In this document: in pieces, positions 53,326 to 61,246 of the stretch
Numbering within the stretch: the stretch's first letter is position 1
Layout of the letters: each line of letters opens with the position of its first letter
Source: Chryseobacterium sp. OSA05B
GTDB taxonomy: Bacteria; Bacteroidota; Bacteroidia; Flavobacteriales; Weeksellaceae
Direction: 5' to 3'
Assembly: GCF_019970065.1 (NCBI RefSeq)
Contig: NZ_JAHXYH010000003.1
Span: 124,001 to 188,000, forward strand
DNA: 64,000 bases
Program-made: the position numbers and the translations under genes
Notes under the pieces: generated by a model
Database searches by the model: none
What the model was told of the DNA's origin: nothing
What the model saw: only the letters and a program-made list of their open reading frames with translations

Positions 53326-53640
53326 ATGAAGAATACTTTAGTCTATAAAATAACCTCCTGCTTATCCATTTTGTTGGCAACGGTATATTTTTATGAAGTG
53401 GTGAGTTCTTTTGAAGGTGTTAAAGAATTATTTTTAGAAATAAGTTCGGTTGCCTTGGTGGTTACCATTTTTGTGATCATTAACCTTTTACTTTCAATTT
53501 TACTTTTAACGAAAAAAATAAAAGTAAAATTAATTCTCATCATCTTTCAAGCTCTCATAATCATAGTAACAACTTGGGCGTTATATGAGATTTATTCTTT
53601 TGAAGAAATCACTATCATAGATTCCCAGATTGTCTCTTAA
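53326..53640 (+). CDS. Hypothetical small membrane protein
   Basis: This 104-residue protein has three hydrophobic segments (about 6-24, 34-58 and 66-88), so it is probably in the inner membrane. It starts three bases after the stop of the SRPBCC gene. The local A+T content is higher than in the neighbours. No family is recognised. Confidence 0.65.
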   Translation: MKNTLVYKITSCLSILLATVYFYEVVSSFEGVKELFLEISSVALVVTIFVIINLLLSILLLTKKIKVKLILIIFQALIIIVTTWALYEIYSFEEITIIDSQIVS

Positions 53641-53658
53641 TTTAAAAAATCATTAAAA

Positions 53659-54345
53659 ATGAAAATACAATTTTTAGGACAAAACTGTTTTTTGTTTACT
53701 TACAAAGACAAAACAATTTTAAGTGATCCTTTTTACAACTACAAAAAAGCAGAATCAGGTTTTGATATATCGGCGCAGAAAATCGATTATATCCTGCTGA
53801 CTCATGCTCACGGTGATCATATTGCAGATGTTGCAGAAGTACTGCAGCACCATCCGGATGCCACCGTAATTGGGGTACCTGAAGTATGCGCCTATTTTAA
53901 AACAGCGAAAAATAAAAACGATGTGAACTTAGGAGGATCGGCAAAAATCGGCGATCTTAAAATTTCCATGGTGCCGGCTCATCATACGAGTTCATTCCCC
54001 GATGGGAGCTATGGAGGTGTTCCTGTAGGCTATATTTTCAGACTTCCTGAAGGGAAGAACATCTATTTGGCCGGAGATACAGGCGTAATGGCTGATATGG
54101 AGCTGTTCCCAAGACTTTACGGGAATATTGACCTGTCTATCCTGCCCATCGGAAGCCACTACACGATGTGTCCTAGAAAAGCTTCTTTTGCAGCAGCAGA
54201 ATTATTGAAAACCCCGAAAGTGATCGGTTGTCACTTTGATACCTTCCCTGCCATTGAGATCAATCACGAAAGTGCACTGAAGCATTTTGCAGATAAAAAT
54301 GTAGAACTGGTTCTTCCTAAATTAGGAGAGGAGTTTGAATTTTAA
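53659..54345 (+). CDS. UPF0173-type metal-dependent hydrolase (metallo-beta-lactamase fold)
   Basis: This 228-residue cytosolic hydrolase has the metal-binding motif THAHGDHIAD (H49, H51, D53, H54). Later ligands are in VPAHHTSS, AGDTGVMAD and GCHFDTF. The length and the SDPFYNYKKAESGF stretch match the UPF0173 family of metal-dependent hydrolases, whose substrate is not known. The N-terminal MKIQFLGQNCFLF strand supports the start at 53659. The SRP RNA gene lies downstream on the other strand. Confidence 0.9.
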   Translation: MKIQFLGQNCFLFTYKDKTILSDPFYNYKKAESGFDISAQKIDYILLTHAHGDHIADVAEVLQHHPDATVIGVPEVCAYFKTAKNKNDVNLGGSAKIGDLKISMVPAHHTSSFPDGSYGGVPVGYIFRLPEGKNIYLAGDTGVMADMELFPRLYGNIDLSILPIGSHYTMCPRKASFAAAELLKTPKVIGCHFDTFPAIEINHESALKHFADKNVELVLPKLGEEFEF

Positions 54346-54452
54346 ATAAAAAATGAAAGGTAATCCGGAAATTAGAATGGAAATGTTGAAAAGTATAGAA
54401 ACAAAAAAAGATAATCTTCCAATTACCTTACTTCAACTTCAATTAAAAAAAA

Positions 54453-54548
54453 ATGGCAAGCTACCTAAATCACACCGCTACGACCAATTACCTTTGCTGT
54501 GTTCCCACCCTGGAGGGTTCTCAGGAGCTGGTTGTTTAGGACTTGCCG
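54453..54548 (-). ncRNA. ffs: Signal recognition particle RNA (4.5S/small SRP RNA)
   Basis: On the minus strand this about 95-nt RNA forms a long hairpin. The terminal stem pairs GGCAAG...CCTAAA with TTTAGG...CTTGCC. Near the apex, CAGGGTGGGAACACAGCA fits the SRP domain IV pattern CAGG-nnn-GGAA-nnn-AGCA with a GGAA tetraloop. A TACCTTTG promoter box lies at 54559-54552 just before the 5' end, and a run of nine T follows the 3' end. A + strand reading frame of 82 codons (54353-54601) spans it but is almost certainly spurious. Confidence 0.88.
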
Positions 54549-54551
54549 TTG

Positions 54552-54559
54552 CAAAGGTA
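54552..54559 (-). promoter_or_regulatory. -7 box of ffs
   Basis: Read on the minus strand this is TACCTTTG, matching TAnnTTTG. It stands about four bases before the predicted 5' end of the SRP RNA. Confidence 0.7.
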
Positions 54560-54678
54560 GGAATAATTTATAAACTTCAAAATATTATTAAAGAAAATTA
54601 GTGGAAAAAATGCAGTATTAAAGCTAAACAGCTGGAATTTAGTGCAATAATTTTTCAACTTTTTTTAAAAAATCTAAC

Positions 54679-55278
54679 ATGACGAAAAGTCCATCAACAT
54701 TAGGAATTATACTTTTTATCGCTACAATGATCATCTTTTTTGTAGCTTATTTCTTTTTCTCAGGAATCAATTATTTTGAAACCTCGCTGAAAATCAATGC
54801 ATTCGTGCTGCCGATCATTTATGCGGGAGCCGCGTTCTGGTCCGTAAAATCGTTCTGGAACAAAAATAGAGTGGTAAGTTTTAAAGATGCGTTCTCAAGA
54901 GCGTTTGTTCCGATGTTCATCGGAGGAATTCTTTCCATCTTCAGTATCTATGCTTTCCTGAATTTCGTAGATACGGATGCTAAAAAACTGTTGAACTACC
55001 AGTATGTGCAGAGACAGAAAAATGAATTGGATACTGAGTATCAGTCTGCAAGGAAAATCATGAAGCATCAGAAAGATATTGATGAATTAGACAAAAAGTA
55101 CAAAGAAAGGCTGCCAAGCTTCTCTCCGGAAGCCATTAAAGGAAAAGATATGCTTACGGCAAGTCATTTTTCAGGATATTTTGCAGCAATTCTTATATTT
55201 TACGTAGTTTTGTCAGTGTTTTTTGGAGCGTTTTTCAGAACGAGATCCGTTTACCAGGAAACAGAAAATCAAGAATAA
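54679..55278 (+). CDS. DUF4199 membrane protein
   Basis: This 199-residue inner-membrane protein has four hydrophobic segments (about 8-28, 38-55, 74-96 and 166-188) with a long charged loop (100-160) between the last two. This layout and the motif VVSFKDAFSRAFVPMFIGG fit DUF4199, a Bacteroidota family often encoded directly before a GT2 glycosyltransferase, as here. The glycosyltransferase starts 17 bases after its stop. Function is unknown; a role with the glycosyltransferase is inferred from this pairing. Confidence 0.83.
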   Translation: MTKSPSTLGIILFIATMIIFFVAYFFFSGINYFETSLKINAFVLPIIYAGAAFWSVKSFWNKNRVVSFKDAFSRAFVPMFIGGILSIFSIYAFLNFVDTDAKKLLNYQYVQRQKNELDTEYQSARKIMKHQKDIDELDKKYKERLPSFSPEAIKGKDMLTASHFSGYFAAILIFYVVLSVFFGAFFRTRSVYQETENQE

Positions 55279-55294
55279 TTTTTATTAAAATTAA

Positions 55295-56245
55295 ATGAAT
55301 TTATCTATAGTTATTCCGTTATTGAACGAAGAAGACTCTCTGGAAGAGCTTTTTTCAAGGATTGATAATGTATGTTATACCAATAGCTTATCGTATGAAA
55401 TCTGGTTTGTAGATGACGGAAGTACAGATCTATCGTGGAGTATTATCGAAAATATGAAGGTTCAGTACCCTCAGATCCATGCTATAAAATTTTCCAGAAA
55501 TTACGGTAAATCACAGGCCCTTCACGCAGCTTTTGAAAGAGCAAACGGAGATGTGGTGATCACCATGGATGCTGATTTACAGGATTTTCCTGAAGAAATT
55601 CCGGAACTTTACAAAATGGTTATTGAAGACAATTACGATATCGTTTCGGGTTGGAAAAAGAAACGTTTTGATAATGTAATGACGAAAAATGTTCCGTCAA
55701 AACTGTTCAATGCGGCGGCCAGAAAAGTTTCAGGCGTTTATCTTCATGACTTCAACTGCGGCTTGAAAGCATACAAAAAACAGGTGGTGAAATCAATTGA
55801 TGTATACGGAGATATGCACCGTTATATCCCTGTATTGGCTGCCAATGCGGGTTTCAGAAGAATTACCGAGAAAGAAGTACAGCACCAGGCAAGACCTTAC
55901 GGAACTTCAAAATTCGGAACCGAAAGATTTATCAGAGGATTTTTGGATCTTGTAACGCTTTGGTTTGTAAGTCGTTTTGGAGGAAGGCCTATGCATTTCT
56001 TCGGTGCGGTAGGAACGGTAATGTTCATTGTAGGTTTTCTTTCTGCACTTTGGTTAGGAGTTTCAAAACTGATTGATGTGGCCAGAGGAATTTACGGACA
56101 TCTGATCACCAACAATCCGTGGTTTTTTATCGCTCTGACGATGATGCTTATGGGAACACTGCTTTTCATAGCCGGATTCTTAGGTGAAATGATTATCAGA
56201 ACCAACAGAGAACATAAAAATTATAATATTGATGAAGTGATTTAA
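55295..56245 (+). CDS. GT2-family glycosyltransferase (DPM1/GtrB-like)
   Basis: This 316-residue membrane-bound glycosyltransferase probably transfers a sugar from a nucleotide donor to a polyprenyl-phosphate carrier. The GT-A domain has VVIPLLNEEDSLEEL, EIWFVDDGSTD, FSRNYGKSQAL and the DxD-type TMDADLQDFPEEI. Two C-terminal transmembrane helices (about 232-255 and 270-293) end in FLGEMIIRTNREHKNY, typical of the GtrB/ArnC branch. The product may feed lipopolysaccharide or protein glycosylation. It follows the DUF4199 gene by 17 bases and ends in a terminator. Confidence 0.9.
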   Translation: MNLSIVIPLLNEEDSLEELFSRIDNVCYTNSLSYEIWFVDDGSTDLSWSIIENMKVQYPQIHAIKFSRNYGKSQALHAAFERANGDVVITMDADLQDFPEEIPELYKMVIEDNYDIVSGWKKKRFDNVMTKNVPSKLFNAAARKVSGVYLHDFNCGLKAYKKQVVKSIDVYGDMHRYIPVLAANAGFRRITEKEVQHQARPYGTSKFGTERFIRGFLDLVTLWFVSRFGGRPMHFFGAVGTVMFIVGFLSALWLGVSKLIDVARGIYGHLITNNPWFFIALTMMLMGTLLFIAGFLGEMIIRTNREHKNYNIDEVI

Positions 56246-56273
56246 TACGTTAAATACACCATCATTAACCCAT

Positions 56274-56318
56274 AAAATCCCCGAAAAGTTCTAAACTTTT
56301 TGGGGATTTTTTATACAA
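56274..56318 (+). terminator. Rho-independent terminator
   Basis: AAAATCCCC (56274-56282) pairs with GGGGATTTT, and the inner AAAAGTT/AACTTTT extends the hairpin. A T-run follows. Confidence 0.85.
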
Positions 56319-56360
56319 TTTTCTTTGTTGGAATAGCGTTTTAAATAGCTTTTTTGGATA

Positions 56361-56535
56361 ATCTCGAAGGCGCAAAGGTTTTATTTAAAATCATGCTATT
56401 TTAAGGCGAAAGAAAATCAAAGATTTTCAGCAAGGTTTACAGTATAAAGATTTGAGCAGTAATCAATTTTACATTCGATAAAATCCTTGTGTCTTACAAC
56501 ATAAAGTCAGTGAGTTTTTTGCGCCTTTGCGATAA
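56361..56535. repeat. Intergenic repeat with terminal GGCGCAAAG inverted ends
   Basis: AAGGCGCAAAG (56367-56377) is mirrored by TTTGCGCCTTTGCG at 56518-56531, about 140 bases apart. The interior is AT-rich and contains AAGGCGAAAG and CCTTGTGTCTTA words. From memory, related GCGCAAAG/CTTTGCGC sequences recur between genes in flavobacterial genomes. No reading frame is present between 56246 and 56655. Confidence 0.55.
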
Positions 56536-56631
56536 CCCAAAACATTAAGCCAGCACATTTCAACAAATCAAAAAATACAGAATATTGACAGAAAACGCAA
56601 TCACAGAACCATTTCCGAAGCTATTTTTCTT

Positions 56632-56639
56632 TATATTTG
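56632..56639 (+). promoter_or_regulatory. Predicted -7 box
   Basis: TATATTTG matches TAnnTTTG and ends 16 bases before the TTG start at 56656. Confidence 0.55.
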
Positions 56640-56655
56640 TGTGTAATTTATAAAA

Positions 56656-57030
56656 TTGACAACACAAAACAGGCCGGTAAAACTCATTGTAATCAGTTTT
56701 TCTATTCTTTTGCTGTCTTCCTGCAGATCATCAAAACTTCTGGGTTCGTGGGAATTCATAGATTTATATGATGGAGCAGTGACTGAAATTGACACCTTAA
56801 AATCCAAAGAAAATAATTCCAGATATGGAACAGGAACTTTGATTTTCAATAAAGACAGCTCCTTTACCTCAATGGAAGAAAAGGGAAGTTATCAAAGAAA
56901 AAATAAAAAACTGAAGATGAAATATCCTGCTTTGGATACTGTTGTAATGAATATTTCCTACTTAAGCAAAGACTATTTATTGCTGTCGGCAGGAAAAGAT
57001 CCGAAAACCTGGTTTTATAGAAAAAAATAA
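56656..57030 (+). CDS. Hypothetical lipoprotein with TTG start
   Basis: This 124-residue lipoprotein has a signal sequence and a lipobox ending L-L-S-S-C at residue 22. The mature part begins LLGSWEFIDL, resembling the start of small lipocalin-like lipoproteins, and ends DPKTWFYRKK. No ATG or GTG occurs early enough to preserve the signal peptide; the TTG at 56656 does, and a TATATTTG box lies 16 bases upstream. Function is unknown. The DUF3667 gene follows after 17 bases. Confidence 0.72.
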   Translation: MTTQNRPVKLIVISFSILLLSSCRSSKLLGSWEFIDLYDGAVTEIDTLKSKENNSRYGTGTLIFNKDSSFTSMEEKGSYQRKNKKLKMKYPALDTVVMNISYLSKDYLLLSAGKDPKTWFYRKK

Positions 57031-57047
57031 ATGTAAAAATCTTTACG

Positions 57048-57776
57048 ATGAAGGAAAAAAGCTGTTTGAATTGCGGTCATAAGATTTCCGGTGAGTTTTG
57101 TTCTCACTGCGGGCAGAAAGCAGACACAGCAAGAATTACTCCCCATTCATTGATTAGAAGTGATATTTTAGGATCAATCTGGCATATAGAGGCGAGATTT
57201 TTCCGAACCCTGAAACATGTGTTATTCGGACCCGGAAGAATGGCCATGGACTATATTTCGGGGAAGAGAATCAAATACTATAATTTATTTTCCTTGCTGC
57301 TTATTTTGTTCGGATTCAATGTATTAACCCTGCATTTCTATCTGGATCTGAACCCGGCCGAAATTCCGGAAGGAAGCACCAACATTATGGATTTTTTTTC
57401 TAAATATTCCAAAACCATTCTTTTTGTGATCATCCCGATACTTGGAGTGAATGCCTATTTCATTTTCAAAAGAATAAAATTGAATATTGCCGAGCATTTT
57501 ATCATTGGAACAGTAAGCCTGTTAGGAATTTTAATCCTATTTTTGTTTAATGATATGATAAGTCTTATCGGTCTGTGGAAACCTGCAGCGGAGATTTTCG
57601 GTATTTTAGACAAGGCTTCATTCGTTCTTATTATTCTCTTTCCGGCAGTTACGTATTGGAATGCATTTAAAAATTCATACTCAAAACCGGGCCTGCTTTG
57701 GAGAGTATCGGTACTTTATGTCCTGATGGGAATAGAAAGTATTGCAGTAATTACGATTTTATATAATATATTTTAA
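57048..57776 (+). CDS. DUF3667 membrane protein with zinc ribbon
   Basis: This 242-residue protein starts with a zinc-ribbon motif (C6-x2-C9 and C18-x2-C21 in CLNCGHKISGEFCSHCGQK). The DUF3667 core HSLIRSDILGSIWHIEARFF follows, and then five hydrophobic segments up to the C-terminus. The family is common in Bacteroidota and of unknown function. It is 17 bases after a lipoprotein gene, and the GIN-domain gene starts seven bases after its stop, so the three form a probable operon. Confidence 0.87.
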   Translation: MKEKSCLNCGHKISGEFCSHCGQKADTARITPHSLIRSDILGSIWHIEARFFRTLKHVLFGPGRMAMDYISGKRIKYYNLFSLLLILFGFNVLTLHFYLDLNPAEIPEGSTNIMDFFSKYSKTILFVIIPILGVNAYFIFKRIKLNIAEHFIIGTVSLLGILILFLFNDMISLIGLWKPAAEIFGILDKASFVLIILFPAVTYWNAFKNSYSKPGLLWRVSVLYVLMGIESIAVITILYNIF

Positions 57777-57783
57777 ATTGAAT

Positions 57784-58485
57784 ATGAAAAAAATATGGTA
57801 TACATCCCTGCTTGTAGCGGCGGTTTCCTGCGGAAAAGTTTCTCCGAAGGGAAATATTGAGAAGAAAGATGTGGATGTTTCAGAATTTGTGAATCTGGAT
57901 CTGGAAGGAAAATTCCGGGTGTTTTATGCAAGAGGAGAAAAGAATTTTGTAGAAATTGAAACCTATCCTAATATAGCCGGTAATCTGGATGTAGATGTAA
58001 AAGACAAGACTCTTTTCATCAAAGAAAAGCGAGGTACGAAAGGGGTAGATTTTTATAATGTGACGATTTATTCAAAATATAATCTTGAAAAAGTAGCCGT
58101 TGCGGACTCTGTAGAAATGAATATTTCAAGCGAAATTAAGACCGATAATTTTAAACTTGATTTAAAAAATAATGCTACATTTATGGGTTCGGTGAACACA
58201 AGAAGAGCAGAATTAAGCATGCAGAATAAAAGCAGGGCCAACTTTTTGGGACTGACGAAAAATGCAGTGATAAAGATTTCAGACACAGCAAGTCTGATCG
58301 CTCCGTACTGGAAAATAGAAAACCTGAATATTGATTCTAAGAACGGAAACTATGCAGAAGTGAACGTAAAAGATTCGTTAAAAGGAAATATTCAAAACAC
58401 CGCAAAATTCATCTATTATAACAACCCGATCCGTGCTTTTAAAATTGATAAAACGACCAGGGTTGAGAATAAAAAATTGGAGTAA
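57784..58485 (+). CDS. GIN-domain (DUF2807) lipoprotein
   Basis: This 233-residue lipoprotein has a lipobox ending A-V-S-C at residue 16. The mature part is a repetitive series of short beta strands (FVNLDLEGKFRVFYA, then VAVADSVEMNIS and later LKNNATFMGSV), typical of the DUF2807 putative auto-transporter adhesin head (GIN) domain, probably a beta-helix. Function is unknown; periplasmic or surface exposure is inferred. The ATG at 57784 is preferred over a TTG at 57778. Confidence 0.82.
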   Translation: MKKIWYTSLLVAAVSCGKVSPKGNIEKKDVDVSEFVNLDLEGKFRVFYARGEKNFVEIETYPNIAGNLDVDVKDKTLFIKEKRGTKGVDFYNVTIYSKYNLEKVAVADSVEMNISSEIKTDNFKLDLKNNATFMGSVNTRRAELSMQNKSRANFLGLTKNAVIKISDTASLIAPYWKIENLNIDSKNGNYAEVNVKDSLKGNIQNTAKFIYYNNPIRAFKIDKTTRVENKKLE

Positions 58486-58496
58486 TTATTTAGAAA

Positions 58497-58519
58497 GGAA
58501 GAAGGGAGATGGAAGTTAT
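58497..58519 (+). repeat. Half copy of the GGAAG-word element
   Basis: The words GGAAGAAGGGAGATGGAAGT match those of the left arm at 24291-24432, but no complementary right arm follows before the phosphosugar mutase gene. Confidence 0.45.
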
Positions 58520-58584
58520 CATACGGAAAAACTGCCCAACTTAGAATTAGAACTTTACAAACTATAAAAGAACGAAATACACAT

Positions 58585-60300
58585 ATGACAACATTAGAAA
58601 AAGCGCAACTTTGGCTAAGTGATACATTCGATAAAGAAACAAGAGATGCCGTACAGACATTGATCGACAGCAATTCCCCGGATCTGGAAGATTCTTTCTA
58701 CAGAGAGCTTGAATTCGGAACAGGAGGAATGAGAGGTATCATGGGAGTAGGAACCAACCGCTTGAATAAATATACATTGGGACAGGCTACACAGGGACTG
58801 GCCAATTATATGCTTCAGCAGTTTAAAGGAGAGGAAATCAAAGTAGCGATTGCTTATGACGTTCGCCATAATTCAAAGGAATTCGGGAAACTTGTGGCTG
58901 ATGTTTTAACAGCCAACGGAATTAAAGTGCTTCTTTTCAAGGATCACAGACCGACTCCTGAATTATCCTTTACCGTAAGAGACAAAAAATGTAACGGAGG
59001 AATTGTATTAACAGCATCTCACAACCCGCCTGAATACAACGGTTATAAAGTATACTGGAATGATGGTGCACAAATTGTTCCGCCTCATGATGAAGCTATT
59101 ATCAACGAAGTATATTCTGTGAAATTTGACGAAATTAAATTTGACGGCAACGATGATCTGATCGAATGGATAGGGGAAGAGCAGGACGACGTTTACATCG
59201 ATGCCTGTCTTGAAAATTCTACCTATCAGAATGTAGAGAAAGAGAATTTAAATATTGTTTTCACCTCTATTCACGGGACAACATATACGACTATTCCGAA
59301 AGCTTTGGAAAAAGCAGGATTCAAAAAAGTGGATCTGGTAAAAGAGCAGATGATTCCGAGCGGTAATTTTACTACAGTAGAATCTCCCAACCCGGAAGAA
59401 CCTGCCGCCTTGGAAATGGCAATGGATCTGGCAAGAATTACCAATGCTGATATCGTCATCGGAACAGATCCGGATGGTGACAGATTGGGGATTGCCGTAA
59501 GAAACCTGGATGGAGACATGCAGCTTCTGAATGGGAATCAGACCAATACGATCCTTACTTATTATATTTTAAATGAGTGGAGAAAGAAGGGAAGAATCAC
59601 AGGAAAAGAATTCATCGGTTCTACGATTGTCACTTCGGATATTTTCTTTGATATCGCTCAGAAATTCGGTGTTGAATGTAAGTCCGGATTGACAGGATTC
59701 AAATGGATAGGAAAAATGATCCGTGAAGCAGAAGGAACACAAAAATTTGTTTGTGGGGGTGAAGAGAGTTTCGGTTTTATGACCGGAGATTTTGTCCGCG
59801 ATAAAGATTCATGCGGAAGTATCCTTGTCGCATGCGAAATCGCTGCGTGGTGTAAAGCCAACGGAAGAACAATGTATCAGTACATGATTGAGATCTATGA
59901 AGATCTGGGAATGTACTACGAAGGACTGGTAAATATTGTCAGAAAAGGAAAAGAAGGTGCTGAAGAAATTCAGAATATGATGAAAAATTTCCGTGAGAAT
60001 CCACCGAAAGAACTGGCAGGATCACCGGTAGAAGAAGTGAAGGACTTTAAAGAACAGACCAGTTTTACCGTTTCAAAAAATGAAACAAAAGTAATGAACG
60101 ACATTCCAAAATCGAATGTACTGATTTATTATACCCAGGACGGAACCAAAGTTTGTGTACGACCTTCAGGAACCGAACCGAAAATTAAATTTTATATTTC
60201 TGTAAAAGATACGATTACGTCTGAAGCAGATTTTAAAGATAAACTGAAATCATTGGAAGCTAAAATCGAGGACGTAAGAAAAGATTTGAAATTAGATTAA
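58585..60300 (+). CDS. Phosphosugar mutase (phosphoglucomutase/phosphomannomutase)
   Basis: This 571-residue enzyme interconverts sugar-1- and sugar-6-phosphates in the alpha-D-phosphohexomutase superfamily. The phosphoserine loop is TASHNPPEYNGYK (S145), the metal site GTDPDGDRLG, the sugar-binding loop GGEESFGF, and the phosphate-binding loop RPSGTEPKIKF. Its length and the first motif GTGGMRGIMGVG match the PGM2-like long form common in Bacteroidota. It may supply glucose-1-phosphate or mannose-1-phosphate for polysaccharide synthesis. Confidence 0.92.
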   Translation: MTTLEKAQLWLSDTFDKETRDAVQTLIDSNSPDLEDSFYRELEFGTGGMRGIMGVGTNRLNKYTLGQATQGLANYMLQQFKGEEIKVAIAYDVRHNSKEFGKLVADVLTANGIKVLLFKDHRPTPELSFTVRDKKCNGGIVLTASHNPPEYNGYKVYWNDGAQIVPPHDEAIINEVYSVKFDEIKFDGNDDLIEWIGEEQDDVYIDACLENSTYQNVEKENLNIVFTSIHGTTYTTIPKALEKAGFKKVDLVKEQMIPSGNFTTVESPNPEEPAALEMAMDLARITNADIVIGTDPDGDRLGIAVRNLDGDMQLLNGNQTNTILTYYILNEWRKKGRITGKEFIGSTIVTSDIFFDIAQKFGVECKSGLTGFKWIGKMIREAEGTQKFVCGGEESFGFMTGDFVRDKDSCGSILVACEIAAWCKANGRTMYQYMIEIYEDLGMYYEGLVNIVRKGKEGAEEIQNMMKNFRENPPKELAGSPVEEVKDFKEQTSFTVSKNETKVMNDIPKSNVLIYYTQDGTKVCVRPSGTEPKIKFYISVKDTITSEADFKDKLKSLEAKIEDVRKDLKLD

Positions 60301-60314
60301 TTCCAGATCTGCAG

Positions 60315-61220
60315 ATGATGATAAAAAGGACATTAGCAGTCTGTATGCTCTCTGTACTTGTTTTTTCCTGTAAAAAAGAAGTACAGAAAGTAGCGGAAAC
60401 CAAAACAGCCAATGATTCAATTACTCAAACAGAAATAAAAGAAGATCTGTTTAAGCCTATTGATACAGCCTGTTCAACAGCTAACAAAACTGAGGACTAT
60501 ATTGCTGCTCTTCAATGGTATAAAGATAAAACTGAGAAGGAAATTGCCGTAAACAGTCCGGAAAAGAACAACAGATTATACGAAGATTATCTCAAAATAA
60601 GAACAAAGTATACAGACTGTTTGAATGGTTTGCATCAGGATATATTAGATCAATATACTGATTATCATACCAATGAACCGGATACTTATCGTTTGCCTGA
60701 CAACGTAAAAAAAATTGCTGGCGAACTGAGTAAGGCAGGTCTTGAATTTCGGGTTATGGGAGAGGGACTGACGGAAATTCATTCAGTGTACGGATATGAT
60801 TATGCTGTATTTAAGAATAAAGTGACTCCTGATTATGAAAGCTATATTCTGCAGTTGGAAAATGACAACAAAGAAAATTATGCTATAAACGGAGGTCTGA
60901 TGATTACTTGGGAAGAATTAGGGGACAGACTGATCGCTTGGGAGAATTTTATGAATAAATTTCCTAAAAGCCCGTTGATAAAGAAAGCGAAAAGAGAATA
61001 TGATGATTATTTGTTAGATTATATTCTTGGAATGGACAGTTCACCGACTTATGACAGAACAGAAGGGAAATTGATGGATGACACCAAAGAAGAATACAGC
61101 AGGATCATAAGAAAATATCCGAATTCGCGGACCGCAAAAAAAGCAAAAGAACTTATAGCAGCTTTTGACGCACATATACCGGTGGGCCAAATAGAAGACA
61201 GGATTAATTTGAGAAGATAA
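60315..61220 (+). CDS. Hypothetical lipoprotein with helical repeats
   Basis: This 301-residue lipoprotein has a lipobox ending V-F-S-C near residue 19. The mature part is helical and Lys/Glu/Tyr rich. Two segments resemble the ends of tetratricopeptide-like hairpins: NFMNKFPKSPLIKKAKREYD and RIIRKYPNSRTAKKAKELIA, which share the K-(F/Y)-P-x-S-x3-K-K-A-K-x-(E) pattern. It begins 15 bases after the phosphosugar mutase and is probably co-transcribed. An alternative start is at 60318. No function is known. Confidence 0.72.
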   Translation: MMIKRTLAVCMLSVLVFSCKKEVQKVAETKTANDSITQTEIKEDLFKPIDTACSTANKTEDYIAALQWYKDKTEKEIAVNSPEKNNRLYEDYLKIRTKYTDCLNGLHQDILDQYTDYHTNEPDTYRLPDNVKKIAGELSKAGLEFRVMGEGLTEIHSVYGYDYAVFKNKVTPDYESYILQLENDNKENYAINGGLMITWEELGDRLIAWENFMNKFPKSPLIKKAKREYDDYLLDYILGMDSSPTYDRTEGKLMDDTKEEYSRIIRKYPNSRTAKKAKELIAAFDAHIPVGQIEDRINLRR

Positions 61221-61246
61221 TATTAGTAAATTTAAATAAAAATAAA

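Noticed and set aside
54353..54601. 82-codon + strand open reading frame
   Set aside because: It covers the SRP RNA on the other strand, shows no domain, signal or conserved pattern, and its composition reflects the RNA stem.
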